The notes: generated by a model from the letters alone, not told the origin. 64,000 nucleotides of DNA from Bacteroidota bacterium (GCA_021813585.1 JAKAJV010000015.1:62001-126000); one strand, 5' to 3'; positions 32,204 to 42,705 are shown, numbered from the stretch's first letter. A program made the numbers and translations.

Positions 32204-33388
32204 TTAATGAATTTTTACCTTAACGCCGTCTCTTATTTTATCGCTTACATTGTCGATTACTTTGTCTCCGCCGGCCAGCCCGGATTTAATTTCAATGTAA
32301 GAATCAAACTTCTGCCCGGTTGCAACGGGAATTTCAACTGCCGAATTATTTTTTACTATGAACACACACGTCTTGCCGTTTATTGTTGTTACCGCAGTAA
32401 CAGGTACAGAAAGCACGGGTTGCTGAGTGCCGGTTTTAACGTTTTCCTTTGATAGAAATATTACCTTGGCGCTCATCTCGGGAAGAACACGGCTGTCGTA
32501 GGATTTAAAACCCACCTTAACCGTTACCGTGGCCTTTGTTCTATCTGCAGTGGGAACTATTTTGAAAACGTAGCCAGGATAGCTGTGGTTTGGATAGGCA
32601 TCAAGAGTAATGTCGCAGTTCTGGTTTGTAGAAATTCTTTCAATATTCGATTCCGAAACATCGGCTTCTACCTGTAGAGATTTCATATCTGCAATTGTTA
32701 CTACTGCAGCTTTGGAATTTACTCCGGCAGCCAGAGGTGCAACTATTTCCCCCACATCGGCATTCTTGGTTAAGACTGTACCGTCGAACGGGGCGCGGAT
32801 AATCGTATTCTCAACAGCTACTTCGGCAGCCTGTTCCTGGGCCTTTGCAAGATCAATTGAAGCGAGCAGCCTTTTGTAGTTGGCTTCAGCCGCATCAACT
32901 TCGGCCTGGGTTGTAGAGCCGGTGTTAAATAAAGCCTTTTCACGTTTGTAGGTGTTCTCAACCTGCTTTTCGTTCGCTTCCTGAAGTTCCAGGTTCGCTT
33001 TGGTTTCGGCTAGCTGTGCTTTCACGTCGCTGTCTTCCAGTCTTGCAATAATTTCATCCTTCCTTACTTTGTCTCCCTCAACAACGCCAAGATAAATGAG
33101 TCTGCCGGTGCCCTTGGATGCAACGGCAGCTTTTCTCTGGGCAACAACATAGCCGCTTGCCGTAAATACGGCGCTTGCTGCCGAAGGCGATTGAAGTACC
33201 GCCGTTGCCAGCGTAACTTCTACAGGGGGATTTACCAGTGAATTATAAAAATTATAGCCGAAGTATATAATAACCAATACAGCTGCAAGCGAGACGGCAG
33301 CATATATCTTTTTTCTGGTTCCGGAAGTCGGTTGCCTTTCCGATTTATTAATCTTTAATGATGACAGATCGGTATTTTTTGTTTCCAT
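32204..33388 (-). CDS. Efflux periplasmic adaptor (HlyD/RND-type MFP)
   Basis: 394 residues. Membrane anchor KIYAAVSLAAVLVIIYFGYNFYN near 30-50. A barrel-sandwich lipoyl motif GRLIYLGVVEGDKVRKDEIIARLED, a coiled-coil hairpin (QLAETKANLELQEANEKQVENTYKREKALFNTGS), and a second lipoyl half IIRAPFDGTVLTKNADVGEIVAPL. Beta-barrel and C-terminal domains follow. It bridges an inner-membrane ABC permease to an outer-membrane channel. Starts the four-gene operon; no TolC gene is present in this cluster. Confidence 0.9.
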   Translation of the reverse strand: METKNTDLSSLKINKSERQPTSGTRKKIYAAVSLAAVLVIIYFGYNFYNSLVNPPVEVTLATAVLQSPSAASAVFTASGYVVAQRKAAVASKGTGRLIYLGVVEGDKVRKDEIIARLEDSDVKAQLAETKANLELQEANEKQVENTYKREKALFNTGSTTQAEVDAAEANYKRLLASIDLAKAQEQAAEVAVENTIIRAPFDGTVLTKNADVGEIVAPLAAGVNSKAAVVTIADMKSLQVEADVSESNIERISTNQNCDITLDAYPNHSYPGYVFKIVPTADRTKATVTVKVGFKSYDSRVLPEMSAKVIFLSKENVKTGTQQPVLSVPVTAVTTINGKTCVFIVKNNSAVEIPVATGQKFDSYIEIKSGLAGGDKVIDNVSDKIRDGVKVKIH

Positions 33389-33489
33389 TTAAAATATGTT
33401 TTTGTTTAAAAATTTGTTTTCATCAATGCTTATTAGTTAAGTAAGCACGGTTTTTATAGAAGAATTTTTTCCGGAGTATTGCAAGATAG

Positions 33490-33705
33490 TTAGTCTTCTA
33501 GTTCTTTGCAAAAGAAGCCCAGGCGGTTTACTTCTTTCTCCACTTCCTCAATTGATAAATCTTCCGATATAACTCTTAGTACCTTATCGGCGTCTTCCAG
33601 GTCGATGGTGCAATCGTATATGCGGGGGCTACAGTATAATACCTTTTTTACTTTGTTAAAGCTTTCAGCAGAGTTTATGTTCGTTTTAAATATTAATGGT
33701 TCCAT
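33490..33705 (-). CDS. Small HMA-like ferredoxin-fold protein without metal cysteines
   Basis: 71 residues, MEPLIFKTNINSAESFNKVKKVL followed by DCTIDLEDADKVLRVIS and IEEVEKEVNRLGFFCKEL: a beta-alpha-beta-beta-alpha-beta pattern like heavy-metal-associated domains. The usual M-x-C-x-x-C loop is replaced by INSAES, so metal binding through that site is unlikely. Lone gene upstream of the efflux operon, same strand. Function unknown. Confidence 0.6.
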   Translation of the reverse strand: MEPLIFKTNINSAESFNKVKKVLYCSPRIYDCTIDLEDADKVLRVISEDLSIEEVEKEVNRLGFFCKELED

Positions 33706-33923
33706 ATTCAGGTCCGTTACTTATAATCAAATCAAATTTTGCCGGTAAAATTATACGCTTGCCTATTCCGGTAAAATAAGAAATCGGTAAACATCGGAAA
33801 TTTACCGGTAATTCTGCTGTGCCTTTTACCGGAGTATTGCGCACAAGATTATTGCAGGAATTGTTATATCCATTTTGTTCTTATATTAGAGCATCAAAAA
33901 ATAAATCCGTTAAGGAACAACAA

Positions 33924-34874
33924 ATGGAGCCGACAAGTCATAAAATTATTTTCGGCAGCTCCGTCAACATGAGGGAAGTTGAATCAAATTCCGTAAATCT
34001 CGTAATCACCTCGCCGCCTTACCCTATGATTGAAATGTGGGATGATATGTTCGGGAAAATGAACAATGAAATTAAAGATGTCCTTATGACCAACAGGGGC
34101 AATATTGCTTTCGAGCTGATGCATAAAGAGCTGGATAGAGTTTGGACCGAATGCTACCGCGTGCTTAAGGATGGTGGAATTTTATGTGTAAACATAGGCG
34201 ACGCAGTAAGGACGATTGAAAAGGATTTTATATTGTTCCCTTCTCATTCGCGCATCATCAGCTTCTGCAGCAAACTTAATTTCTCCAATCTTCCGAATAT
34301 TATATGGAGAAAGACTACCAATGCGCCGAATAAATTTATGGGCTCGGGAATGTATCCGCCCGGAGCTTACGTTACGCTAGAACATGAATACATTTTGATT
34401 TTCCGAAAGGGAAAGAAAAGAGAGTTCAAACTAAACGATGAAAAACGGAGGAGGCAGGAAAGCGCCTACTTCTGGGAAGAAAGAAACAGTTGGTTTTCGG
34501 ATGTCTGGTTCGGCCTGCAAGGCACCAGACAAAAACTGGAAGATAAGAAGATTAGAAACCGCAGTGCCGCCTACCCTTTCGAGCTGGCAATAAGATTATT
34601 ACTTATGTTCTCTATAAAAGGAGATACCGTCCTCGATCCTTTCCTGGGCACCGGCACCACTATGGCAGCAGCCATGTTCGCCGGAAGGAACAGCATCGGA
34701 TTCGAAATCGAGAAAAGCTTTTTAAGCGCTATTAATTCAAAGATAGGCGAAGTAAAGGATCTGTCCTGCCGGTTTCTTAGGGAAAGAATTACCGGGCATA
34801 GAGATTTTTGGAAAGCAGGGAAGGAATTAAGCCTGCTGGATATTCGAATATATTTTATGATATACCGTGTATAA
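33924..34874 (+). CDS. Site-specific DNA methyltransferase (N4-cytosine or N6-adenine), beta-type motif order
   Basis: Start ATG 33924; the extension to 33819 is not plausible. Motif IV TSPPYP at residues 29-34 and the FxGxG-type motif DPFLGTGTT near 237-245 come in beta-class order (catalytic motif first). GGILCVNIGDAVRT lies between. The residue after the catalytic loop (SPPY) fits N4C or N6A chemistry. No restriction enzyme or specificity subunit is adjacent, so it is orphan. The predicted C-terminus after HRDFWKAGKEL looks unrelated to the family, while a family-like tail appears in another frame just downstream (34841-35008). Confidence 0.85.
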   Translation: MEPTSHKIIFGSSVNMREVESNSVNLVITSPPYPMIEMWDDMFGKMNNEIKDVLMTNRGNIAFELMHKELDRVWTECYRVLKDGGILCVNIGDAVRTIEKDFILFPSHSRIISFCSKLNFSNLPNIIWRKTTNAPNKFMGSGMYPPGAYVTLEHEYILIFRKGKKREFKLNDEKRRRQESAYFWEERNSWFSDVWFGLQGTRQKLEDKKIRNRSAAYPFELAIRLLLMFSIKGDTVLDPFLGTGTTMAAAMFAGRNSIGFEIEKSFLSAINSKIGEVKDLSCRFLRERITGHRDFWKAGKELSLLDIRIYFMIYRV

Positions 34875-35008
34875 GCCGGCAGGAACGAAAAATGAAATTC
34901 CATACAATCGAAAGTGTTGACAAGAAGAAATCCTCCGCGTATCTGGTTAAGTATAAAGAATTGACCAAAGAGGAATTTGCCGAATATTATACAAATAAAC
35001 TTGCCTAA
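34841..35008 (+). pseudogene. Probable frameshifted C-terminal tail of the DNA methyltransferase
   Basis: In a different frame from the methyltransferase stop at 34874: YSNIFYDIPCISRQERKMKF, then TIESVDKK and YLVKYKELTKEEFAEYY, ending at TAA 35006-35008. The order (Tyr-rich, P-x-I-S-R-Q-E, then a basic strand and an acidic helix) fits the expected continuation of this methylase class after GKEL. If so, a one- or two-base indel near 34835-34845 split the gene. An alternative is a separate 38-residue peptide starting at ATG 34892. Confidence 0.5.
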
Positions 35009-35190
35009 TAATACCTCTAAGCGGAATTGTTGTTTGTAAAGGCGGTTTAACGGATTATAAATTAAACAGCATTTAAAAAGGGGTAAAAACCTAAATTTTT
35101 CCCGGTAGTATTCGATTATAATACAGTGGTTTAATTATCTGTATTCGTAAATAATGCATTTTGAATATATTAGTAGAGAAGTGAGAAATT

Positions 35191-35511
35191 ATGCCGAAGC
35201 TTGTTGTGCTGGAAGAAATAAAAGAGGGAATGGAGCTTGCGCTTCCGTTAAAAAATAAGTTCGGGCAGGTGCTGCTTTCGGCAGATGTACGCCTGGAAAA
35301 CAAGCACAAAAAGATTTTGAAAATGTGGGGTGTTACTGCTGTTTATATAAAAGAAAATAACAACGAATATAAAGATATTGATTACAGCGAGGAGACAAAG
35401 GGCGAAGCTGCAAAATTATTGGGCCTCCGTTTGAAGTGGACACCGAAAAATCAAAATGAAGAAGATTTATACGAAATGGCGCTGAGGAATATTCTTGAGA
35501 AGCATTTTTAA
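35191..35511 (+). CDS. Small HD-GYP-N-terminal-like protein
   Basis: 106 residues: VVLEEIKEGMELALPLKNKFGQVLLSADVRLENKHKKILKMWGVTAVYI. This resembles the short N-terminal module that precedes HD-GYP domains in c-di-GMP phosphodiesterases (Gm.la.pv.n..GqvLl..g..l...h...L...gi). No catalytic domain follows; instead the HDOD gene starts 15 bases after the stop. The pair may be a split regulator. Short spacing implies an operon with the HDOD and kinase genes. Confidence 0.6.
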   Translation: MPKLVVLEEIKEGMELALPLKNKFGQVLLSADVRLENKHKKILKMWGVTAVYIKENNNEYKDIDYSEETKGEAAKLLGLRLKWTPKNQNEEDLYEMALRNILEKHF

Positions 35512-35526
35512 CAACGGGAAGAATAA

Positions 35527-36375
35527 TTGAACTTAATTGAAAAAATAATATCCGGGGTAAATAATCTGCCTACTTTACCCACAGTATATTCTACACTGGT
35601 GGAAGCGGTTGAAAATCCCTTAACCTCTTCGGATCACCTTGCCCATATCATCTCTTCCGATCAAGTCTCGGCGTTTAAAATATTAAAAGTGGTCAACTCG
35701 CCCTTCTATGGCTTCCGCGGCAAGATTGACACTGTTTCCCAGGCAATACTGCACCTGGGGTTTAACGAAGTAAAAAATATTGTATTTGCCCTTTCTGTAA
35801 TAAATTTCTTTTCAGAGGACAAGATTATCCAGAAGTTTCGCCCGGTAGATTTTTGGGCTCACTCAATCGGGGTGGGCATTGCAACCAGGATTATTGGAAC
35901 TGTTATAGGCGAGCGGAACATTGAAAATTATTTTCTTGCCGGTATAATTCATGATATCGGCAAGCTTGTGTTCTACGAATTTGCACAGAAGGATTACGAG
36001 CGCGTGCTGGAAATTGTGGAATCGAAAAATTGCAGCATAAAGGATGCGGAAACAGAAATTTTCGGAATAGACCATACGGTGGCCGGGCAAATGCTGGCCG
36101 AAAAGTGGAAGCTTCCTCAGAGCATTCAAAACACCGTACGCTACCATCATACCGGCTATGTTGCCGGAAGTCCGGACGTTCTTGTTGCGGCAGTGCATAT
36201 AGGAGATATTATTGCCAGGATGCTCGAACTCGGCTACCCGGGCGACAACCTGGTTCCTGAACCTTTTCATAAGGTATGGGAAGTTTTAAACATCCCCAAA
36301 GGCTTTTTTTACCTGATGAGAAAAAGACTGATTGGGGACTTTACCCAAACCGTGCGTCTGATGCTGGCGGAATAA
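35527..36375 (+). CDS. HDOD domain signalling protein
   Basis: 282 residues, TTG start at 35527 because no ATG precedes the conserved LIEKIISGVNNLPTLPTVYSTL. HDOD domain from about 10 to 210: HIISSDQVSAFKILKVVNSPFYGFRGKIDTVSQAILHLGFNEVKNIV and an HDIGKLVFYEFA segment with His-Asp. HDOD proteins are non-catalytic HD relatives used in stress and motility signalling. It lies in the operon 35191-38520 with the kinase 18 bases downstream. Confidence 0.85.
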   Translation: MNLIEKIISGVNNLPTLPTVYSTLVEAVENPLTSSDHLAHIISSDQVSAFKILKVVNSPFYGFRGKIDTVSQAILHLGFNEVKNIVFALSVINFFSEDKIIQKFRPVDFWAHSIGVGIATRIIGTVIGERNIENYFLAGIIHDIGKLVFYEFAQKDYERVLEIVESKNCSIKDAETEIFGIDHTVAGQMLAEKWKLPQSIQNTVRYHHTGYVAGSPDVLVAAVHIGDIIARMLELGYPGDNLVPEPFHKVWEVLNIPKGFFYLMRKRLIGDFTQTVRLMLAE

Positions 36376-36393
36376 ATATGTGTATGAGCGGCT

Positions 36394-38520
36394 ATGAAAA
36401 ACTTAGATAAAAATATTCCAAACTCCGACTTTCTGAGTGCGGTTGCCGGATTTAATTCCGTCTCCATTCAGAATAAAACGCAGTTTGAGATTATTTCTGA
36501 GGGGCTGTCAATTTATAAGTGCCTGCCGTTCTGCAATGGCGCTGCTCTTTTCCTGCTTAACAGCGATGACTTCGACTTTTATTATAAAGCCTCAACGGTT
36601 GGTGTTAACGAGGCCGAAATAAAAAATATTTTCCGGGAACTGGCTCTTAAGGAGGAAGTTACTAATGCGTTAAGCACAGGCGAGATAACCGGGATCGATC
36701 AAAATTCGGCTGCCGGGCAAGTAAGCTATTGCGTAATTCCTCTTACCGTTAAGACCGGCGTAATAGGTATCTGCCTTTTGATAATGCAGGGTTCCGTTTC
36801 CGGGTATTCCGGCGAGTTTACAGCCTGCAGAATATTTTCAAACTATTTTGCCCAGTTGCTTTACTCCTTGCAGCTTGAAGAGGAAATCTTATTCTTAAAG
36901 GAAAGCACCGAGCAGAAAATTGCACTTCGAACAAACGATTATGTGCAGAGCACAAACGAGCTGAAGGCGATACTGGATTCGGTTCAGGTGGGAATTATCA
37001 TCGTTGAAAAATCCACAAACCAGATTGCCGATGCCAACAAAGCTGCAACCGAGCTTATCGGCATCAGCAAGGAGAAAATAATCGGATCGCAAAGGAATAA
37101 TTATTTCCTTTTAACCAATTTAAAAACCTACTCGGATGATTTTGTAACTAACCACGAAGGCCTGCTCAAAAAAAACAACGGCAATCTAGTTCCCGTTATT
37201 ATTACCGTTGCAGGAATTAGGCTTGGCGACAAAATGTACAGCATAGAAAGCTTTATGGATATTTCCGAACGGAAAAGGATGGAAGATGCTCTTCATAAGG
37301 CGCATTATGAGCTGGAGCTGAAGGTTGAAGAGAGGACGCTTGAGCTTTCTAGTGCCAACAAGGAACTCCAAAAGCAAATAAGCGAAAGAATAAAAGCCGA
37401 GGAGGAAAAATTAAAGCTTTACTGGGCAGTGCAGCAGAGCCCCATCTCTATTGCCATTACAGACCTCGAAGGAAAAATTGAGTATGTTAATCCCCAGTTT
37501 ACCGAAATGACAGGATTTGAATTTGAGGAGGTACTGGGCAAGGATTCCTTCTCCTTAAAGTCCGTTGATGTTCCCGACGCTACCAAGAAGAAAATTAATA
37601 ATTCGCTTATAAGGGGATATAAATGGCACGGTGAATTTAAGAACAGGAAAAAGAACGGCGAGCTGTTCTGGGTTTCATCGTTCATCTCTCCTCTAAGCAA
37701 TATGCAGGGCGAGCTTTCCAACTACCTGGAAGTTGAAGAAGATATTACCGAGAAGAAAAAGGCCGAGATTGAATTGCTTACCGCAAAAGAGAAGGCAGAA
37801 GAATCTGATAAATTAAAATCCAGCCTGCTTTCCAACATGAGCCACGAGTTCCGCACGCCGCTGAGCGGTATTTTGGGCTTCGCTCAAATTTTAATAAACG
37901 AGATAACCGACCCGCTGCTTTCCGGCATGGTTAAGGATATTTATTCATCGGGCAAACGGCTTATGGATACACTGAACGGAGTATTGAATCTGTCGCGGTT
38001 CGAAGTGATGCAGCTGTCCACAGATACCTGCGTAATAAATCTGCCCGGGCTGCTGGAAAAAATTATAGTACCGTACACGGATGCAGCCAAGAGAAAATCG
38101 CTGGAGTTCAATTTTGAAATTGTACGCAGGCAGCTTTTCACTCTAGTGGACTCCGACCTTATTACGCAGGCTGTAGGCTATGTTATAGATAATGCCGTCA
38201 AGTTTACCGAAAAGGGCTCGGTTACGATAATACTAGATTCGGCTTACAATAAGGGTAAGAAATGGGCGGTGATAAAAATTCGTGATACTGGCATCGGGAT
38301 AGACGGGAAAGATCATCAGCTAATTTTCGAAGCCTTCAGGCAGGCCAGCGAGGGCTTCAGCAGAAACTTTGAAGGGATAGGGCTGGGATTAACTCTGGCC
38401 GAAAGGATTATATACCTAATGAACGGGAACATTACGGTGGAAAGCAGTTTGATGAACGGAGCTACTTTTACAATCTGGCTTCCGCTGGCGGAAAGATATG
38501 AACCCGCATTAATGGGATAA
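36394..38520 (+). CDS. Sensor histidine kinase with two PAS domains
   Basis: 708 residues, no membrane segments. GAF-like N-terminus (about 1-165), PAS 1 (LKAILDSVQVGIIIVEKS..., about 188-300), a coiled-coil linker (LKVEERTLELSSANKELQKQI), PAS 2 (AVQQSPISIAITDLEGKIEYVNPQFTEMTGFEFEEVLG, about 345-455). HisKA has the autophosphorylation site in MSHEFRTPLSGILGF (His about 484). HATPase has DNAVKFTEKGSV (N box), DTGIGIDGKD and GIGLGLTLAERI. Likely cytoplasmic redox or light sensor. No response regulator is adjacent. It forms an operon with the HDOD gene. Confidence 0.9.
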   Translation: MKNLDKNIPNSDFLSAVAGFNSVSIQNKTQFEIISEGLSIYKCLPFCNGAALFLLNSDDFDFYYKASTVGVNEAEIKNIFRELALKEEVTNALSTGEITGIDQNSAAGQVSYCVIPLTVKTGVIGICLLIMQGSVSGYSGEFTACRIFSNYFAQLLYSLQLEEEILFLKESTEQKIALRTNDYVQSTNELKAILDSVQVGIIIVEKSTNQIADANKAATELIGISKEKIIGSQRNNYFLLTNLKTYSDDFVTNHEGLLKKNNGNLVPVIITVAGIRLGDKMYSIESFMDISERKRMEDALHKAHYELELKVEERTLELSSANKELQKQISERIKAEEEKLKLYWAVQQSPISIAITDLEGKIEYVNPQFTEMTGFEFEEVLGKDSFSLKSVDVPDATKKKINNSLIRGYKWHGEFKNRKKNGELFWVSSFISPLSNMQGELSNYLEVEEDITEKKKAEIELLTAKEKAEESDKLKSSLLSNMSHEFRTPLSGILGFAQILINEITDPLLSGMVKDIYSSGKRLMDTLNGVLNLSRFEVMQLSTDTCVINLPGLLEKIIVPYTDAAKRKSLEFNFEIVRRQLFTLVDSDLITQAVGYVIDNAVKFTEKGSVTIILDSAYNKGKKWAVIKIRDTGIGIDGKDHQLIFEAFRQASEGFSRNFEGIGLGLTLAERIIYLMNGNITVESSLMNGATFTIWLPLAERYEPALMG

Positions 38521-38556
38521 CTTCAATTTAAACTGTGTGCAGATAAATAAAAATTT

Positions 38557-41500
38557 CTATCCGCCCTCATCGTAATTCAGCGCAGGTCTCAGCCATCTTT
38601 CCACTTCGTCCAGGCTCATGCCTTTACGCCTGTGGTAATCCAGCACCTGGTCTTTGCCAATTTTTCCCACGTTAAAATATTTCGATCCGGGATGAGCAAA
38701 ATACAGCCCGCTTACCGAGGCAGCAGGATACATTGCCAGGCTTTCAGTAAGAGTTATAGATGCATTTTTTTCAACGCCAAGCAGATCAAATATTATCAGC
38801 TTCTCTGTGTGGTCCGGCTGTGCCGGGTAGCCGGGCGCCGGGCGTATGCCAGAGTAGCTTTCGCTAATAAGCGCCTCGTTGGAAAGATTTTCTTCAGCGG
38901 CGTACTTCCAGAATTTTTTTCTCACCAGTTCGTGCAGGTGCTCTGCAAAGGCCTCTGCAAGCCTATCGGCAATTGCCTTTACCATAATGCTGTTGTAGTC
39001 GTCGTGCTCTTCTTCAAATTTTTTAATAACCGGCTCAATGCCTATTCCTGCGGTTACTGCGAAGGCGCCTACATAGTCCGGTATGCCGGTCTCTTTGGGC
39101 GCAATAAAATCGGCTAGGGCAAGGTTAGGCAGGTTATCCGACTTTTTAGTTTGAGAGCGCAGAGTATGCAGCACTCTCCTTACTCCTTTCCGGGAGTCGT
39201 CTGTATATACTTCAATATCGTCGCCTACGGAATTTGCGGGGAAAATACCGAAGACGCCGTTGGCCTGTAACAAGTGCCCGGCAATAATTTCATCCAGAAG
39301 CTTGTTCGCATCATCATAAATTCTTTTCGCCTCGGCGCCTAATTTTTTATCATCGAGTATCGCAGGGTACTTGCCCTTTAGCTCCCATGTCTGGAAAAAA
39401 GGAGTCCAGTCTATATATTCGCGAAGAGTGCTAACCGGATAGTCGTTTAATATTGTTATTCCCGGGGTCTCAGGCCTTTTTATTTTAACGCTGTTCCAGT
39501 CCGTCTTAAGCCTGTTCTGCCTTGCAGACTCTAGAGAAATATAATTTCTCGCCTCCCTTTTCTTTAAATGATCTTCCCGGATTTTTTGGTATTCCTTATT
39601 AAGATCATTGACGAATTTTTCTTTTGCATGCTTATCGTTTGTAAGGAGGCTGCTTACTACCGGAACGCTCCTGGACGCATCGAGCACGTGAACCGTGGTG
39701 CCGCTGTAGCCCGGGCTTATTTTAACCGCGGTATGAATTCTAGATGTAGTAGCGCCGCCAATCAATAGCGGAATCTTTAATTCCTGCCGCTCCAATTCCT
39801 TTGCTACATGAGCCATTTCATCTAGCGACGGGGTAATAAGACCGCTAATGCCTATTACGTCCGCATTTTCTTGTATTGCGGTACGGATTATCTTATCCGA
39901 GCTTACCATTACGCCCAGGTCAATCACTTTGTAATTGTTGCAGCCGAGAACAACGCCGACAATGTTCTTTCCGATGTCGTGCACATCTCCTTTTACCGTA
40001 GCCATTATAATCTTGCCGGCCTCTCCCCGTCCCTCAGGCGCCCCACCTAAATCCTCCCCAAGCGGGAGGTCTTTTACCGAATGCAAGCTTTTAAGTTCTT
40101 CCGAAATTTTATCCAATACTTTATCGATTTCATTAATTACTTCTTCGTTTTTAAATTTAATAACTTTAAATCCTTGTTTGACTAACCAATCTGTTCTTAT
40201 TTCATCCGACTCCCGGTTTTCAGGCAGTTGATGAATTAGTCCGTCGAGCTCAATTACAAGTTTTTTTTGAAGGCAAACAAAATCTGCAATGTATTGCCCG
40301 ATTATATGCTGTCTTCTAAATTTAAATCCCTCAAGTTGTTTTGACTTCAATTGTTCCCATAAAATCAATTCCGCATCAGTGGGATTACTGCGGTTTTTCT
40401 CGGCAAACTCTTTTAGTAGTGGATACAGAATAGGATCAGCCATTTCATATCCAAAATGTTTTAATTCCCCTTCCTTTTGGGAAGGGGCAGTGGATGGGCC
40501 TTTGATATATGGTTCCAGGTAAGTCACCGCCTTCTTCATCACTCTTGCGCTCTTTACAACCTGCGGTAAAAACATTTTTCCGGCGCCAAACAGATCGCCG
40601 ACAATATTCATTCCCGCCATTAACGGCCCCTCAATTACGTCCAGCGGCTTTGCATATTTTTTCCGTGCCTCTTCGGTGTCTTCTTCAATAAAATCGACTA
40701 TACCTTTAATCAGTGCGTGCTTCAGTCTTTCTTCAACAGGCAGGCCTCTCCATTCGTCTTTCTTTACTTCTTCTTTATCTTTCTGCTTAACGGTCTCTGC
40801 AAAATCAACTAGCCGTTCCGTTGCATCTTTTCTTCTGTTGAACAAGACATCTTCGACCAAAGTCAGCAGGTCTTTCGGTATTTCTTCATAAACCTCAAGC
40901 TGGCCGGCGTTAACTATTCCCATGTCCATGCCTGCTTTAATAGCATGGTAAAGGAAAGCCGAATGCATTGCCTCGCGTACGGTATTGTTGCCCCTGAACG
41001 AGAACGAAATATTGCTTACGCCGCCGCTTACCTTTGCAAGCGGAAGGTTCTTCTTAATCCACCTTGCCGTTTCAATGTAGTCTATCGCGTAGTTGTTGTG
41101 CTCTTCAATGCCGGTGGCAACTGTAAGAATATTCGGGTCGAAGATAATATCCTGCGGCTGAAAGCCTACTTCTTCGGTAAGAATTTTATAAGCGCGCCTG
41201 CAAATCTCTATTCTTCTTTCGAGCGTATCGCCCTGTCCTTTTTCGTCGAAGGCCATAACGATTGCCGCAGCGCCGTACTGCAGTATTTTGCGCGCATGAT
41301 CTTTAAAAACCGCTTCGCCTTCTTTTAAGCTGACTGAATTAACAATGCTCTTGCCCTGCAGGCACTTTAAGCCGGCTTCTATAACCGACCATTTGGATGA
41401 ATCGATCATTATCGGGAGCTTGGCAATATCAGGTTCCGAGCCGAGCAGGTTTAGGAACTTGGTCATTGCAGCTTCGGAATCCAGCAAGCCTTCATCCATG

Positions 41501-42705
41501 TTAACATCCAGTATTTGAGCACCGCCGTCCACCTGGCTTCTGGCTACGGACAAAGCTCCTTCAAAGTCGCCGGACAATATTAACTTCTCAAATTTCTTTG
41601 AGCCGGTAATGTTCGTCCTTTCGCCTATGTTCACAAAATTTGTTTCCGGCCGGATGATTAAAGGCTCTAGCCCGCTTAGCCTTAAGTATGGAATTGATTC
41701 CGGAATTTTTCTCGGCTTAAAATCGGCTGCAATTCGTGATATCATTTTAATATGATCCGGGGTTGTGCCGCAGCATCCGCCTACAATGTTAAAGAATCCC
41801 TCGCCTGCAAACTCCCTAAGTACCGAAGACGTGTACTCGGCAGTCTCTGTGTATTCTCCCATTTCATTCGGCAGGCCTGCATTGGGATAAATGCTTACGA
41901 AGCAAGACGCAATTTTGGATAGCTCTTCTATAAAAGACCGCATCTGCTTTGCGCCGAGCGCGCAGTTAAGTCCCACGCTTAATAAATTTTTCGTATGCGA
42001 AATTGAAATCCAGAAAGCTTCGGTTGTTTGCCCGGATAGTGTTCTGCCGCTCTGGTCGACAATCGTCCCGGAAATCATAACGGGGATTGGTGCATTGTCT
42101 TTTCTGCACAGTTCATCTATAGCATAGATGGCAGCTTTGGCGTTCAGTGTATCGAAAATTGTTTCGACGAGCAGTACGTCTGCCCCGCCGTCAATCAAGC
42201 CTTTAGCCTGTTCCAGGTAAGCGGCCGCCAGCTGGTCGAAGGTAACTGCCCTGTAGCCCGGATCGTTAACATTCGGAGAAAGGGAGGCGGTCTTGTTCGT
42301 CGGCCCTAGCGACCCGGCAACAAATCTCGGCTTGGATGGATTTAGTTCGGTAAACTCGTCTGCGGCTTCGCGCGCAATTTTAGCTGCCCGGTAGTTCAAC
42401 TCGTAGATTATGTTTTCCAGCTTGTAGTCGGCTTGAGAAATTGCAGTGCCGCTGAAAGTATTCGTCTCTATAATATCGGCGCCTGCTTCCAGGTAGGCGC
42501 GGTGAATTCCTTTAATTATTTCCGGTTGGGTAATGCATAAGAGGTCGTTGTTTCCTTTTAAATCGTAAGGGTGATCTTTAAATCTTTCGCCCCTAAAGTC
42601 GGCTTCCGTTAAGCGATGCCTCTGAATCATTGTACCCATTGCACCGTCGAGAACAAGTATTCTTTCGCTAAGTATTTTTTTTATCTTTTCGAATTTGTTA
42701 TCCAT
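38557..42705 (-). CDS. metH: Cobalamin-dependent methionine synthase with an in-frame DUF559 nuclease insertion
   Basis: 1382 residues from ATG 42705; an earlier ATG at 42765 adds a non-family extension. Makes methionine from homocysteine and 5-methyl-THF. Domains: homocysteine-binding (about 1-330, with the Zn motif GGCCGTTP), pterin-binding (about 350-610, [12 protein letters not shown]), cap (about 640-735), cobalamin-binding (from 896; DVHDIG with the His ligand near 909), SAM-activation domain (about 1060-1370). Between cap and cobalamin domains 160 extra residues (736-895) form a DUF559 nuclease domain. Without them the enzyme is 1222 residues, the normal size. Enzyme activity probably persists because the insert is in the linker. 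Confidence 0.95.
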   Translation of the reverse strand: MDNKFEKIKKILSERILVLDGAMGTMIQRHRLTEADFRGERFKDHPYDLKGNNDLLCITQPEIIKGIHRAYLEAGADIIETNTFSGTAISQADYKLENIIYELNYRAAKIAREAADEFTELNPSKPRFVAGSLGPTNKTASLSPNVNDPGYRAVTFDQLAAAYLEQAKGLIDGGADVLLVETIFDTLNAKAAIYAIDELCRKDNAPIPVMISGTIVDQSGRTLSGQTTEAFWISISHTKNLLSVGLNCALGAKQMRSFIEELSKIASCFVSIYPNAGLPNEMGEYTETAEYTSSVLREFAGEGFFNIVGGCCGTTPDHIKMISRIAADFKPRKIPESIPYLRLSGLEPLIIRPETNFVNIGERTNITGSKKFEKLILSGDFEGALSVARSQVDGGAQILDVNMDEGLLDSEAAMTKFLNLLGSEPDIAKLPIMIDSSKWSVIEAGLKCLQGKSIVNSVSLKEGEAVFKDHARKILQYGAAAIVMAFDEKGQGDTLERRIEICRRAYKILTEEVGFQPQDIIFDPNILTVATGIEEHNNYAIDYIETARWIKKNLPLAKVSGGVSNISFSFRGNNTVREAMHSAFLYHAIKAGMDMGIVNAGQLEVYEEIPKDLLTLVEDVLFNRRKDATERLVDFAETVKQKDKEEVKKDEWRGLPVEERLKHALIKGIVDFIEEDTEEARKKYAKPLDVIEGPLMAGMNIVGDLFGAGKMFLPQVVKSARVMKKAVTYLEPYIKGPSTAPSQKEGELKHFGYEMADPILYPLLKEFAEKNRSNPTDAELILWEQLKSKQLEGFKFRRQHIIGQYIADFVCLQKKLVIELDGLIHQLPENRESDEIRTDWLVKQGFKVIKFKNEEVINEIDKVLDKISEELKSLHSVKDLPLGEDLGGAPEGRGEAGKIIMATVKGDVHDIGKNIVGVVLGCNNYKVIDLGVMVSSDKIIRTAIQENADVIGISGLITPSLDEMAHVAKELERQELKIPLLIGGATTSRIHTAVKISPGYSGTTVHVLDASRSVPVVSSLLTNDKHAKEKFVNDLNKEYQKIREDHLKKREARNYISLESARQNRLKTDWNSVKIKRPETPGITILNDYPVSTLREYIDWTPFFQTWELKGKYPAILDDKKLGAEAKRIYDDANKLLDEIIAGHLLQANGVFGIFPANSVGDDIEVYTDDSRKGVRRVLHTLRSQTKKSDNLPNLALADFIAPKETGIPDYVGAFAVTAGIGIEPVIKKFEEEHDDYNSIMVKAIADRLAEAFAEHLHELVRKKFWKYAAEENLSNEALISESYSGIRPAPGYPAQPDHTEKLIIFDLLGVEKNASITLTESLAMYPAASVSGLYFAHPGSKYFNVGKIGKDQVLDYHRRKGMSLDEVERWLRPALNYDEGG
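40021..40500 (-). mobile_element. In-frame DUF559 nuclease cassette inside metH
   Basis: 480 bases, 160 codons, in frame on the metH strand. Protein: [20 protein letters not shown], then [30 protein letters not shown] and [12 protein letters not shown], the DUF559 (PD-(D/E)XK, Vsr-like) pattern; D in IADF, E and D in LVIELDG are the candidate catalytic residues. Each end has a hairpin: CCTCCC/GGGAGG at 40053-40069 and CCCCTTCC/GGAAGGGG at 40467-40487. The ends are imperfect inverted repeats, with CCCCACC at one and CCCATCC at the other. The ends are translated as linkers ([17 protein letters not shown] and [14 protein letters not shown]). An internal ATG at 40443 could give a free-standing nuclease. 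Confidence 0.8.

Noticed and set aside
38632-39117. Plus-strand frame opposite the metH 3' end
   Set aside because: Antisense shadow of the SAM-activation domain; no independent support.
40021-40500. Intein inside MetH
   Set aside because: No N-terminal Cys/Ser splice motif and no C-terminal His-Asn, and the insert reads as DUF559, not Hint or LAGLIDADG.
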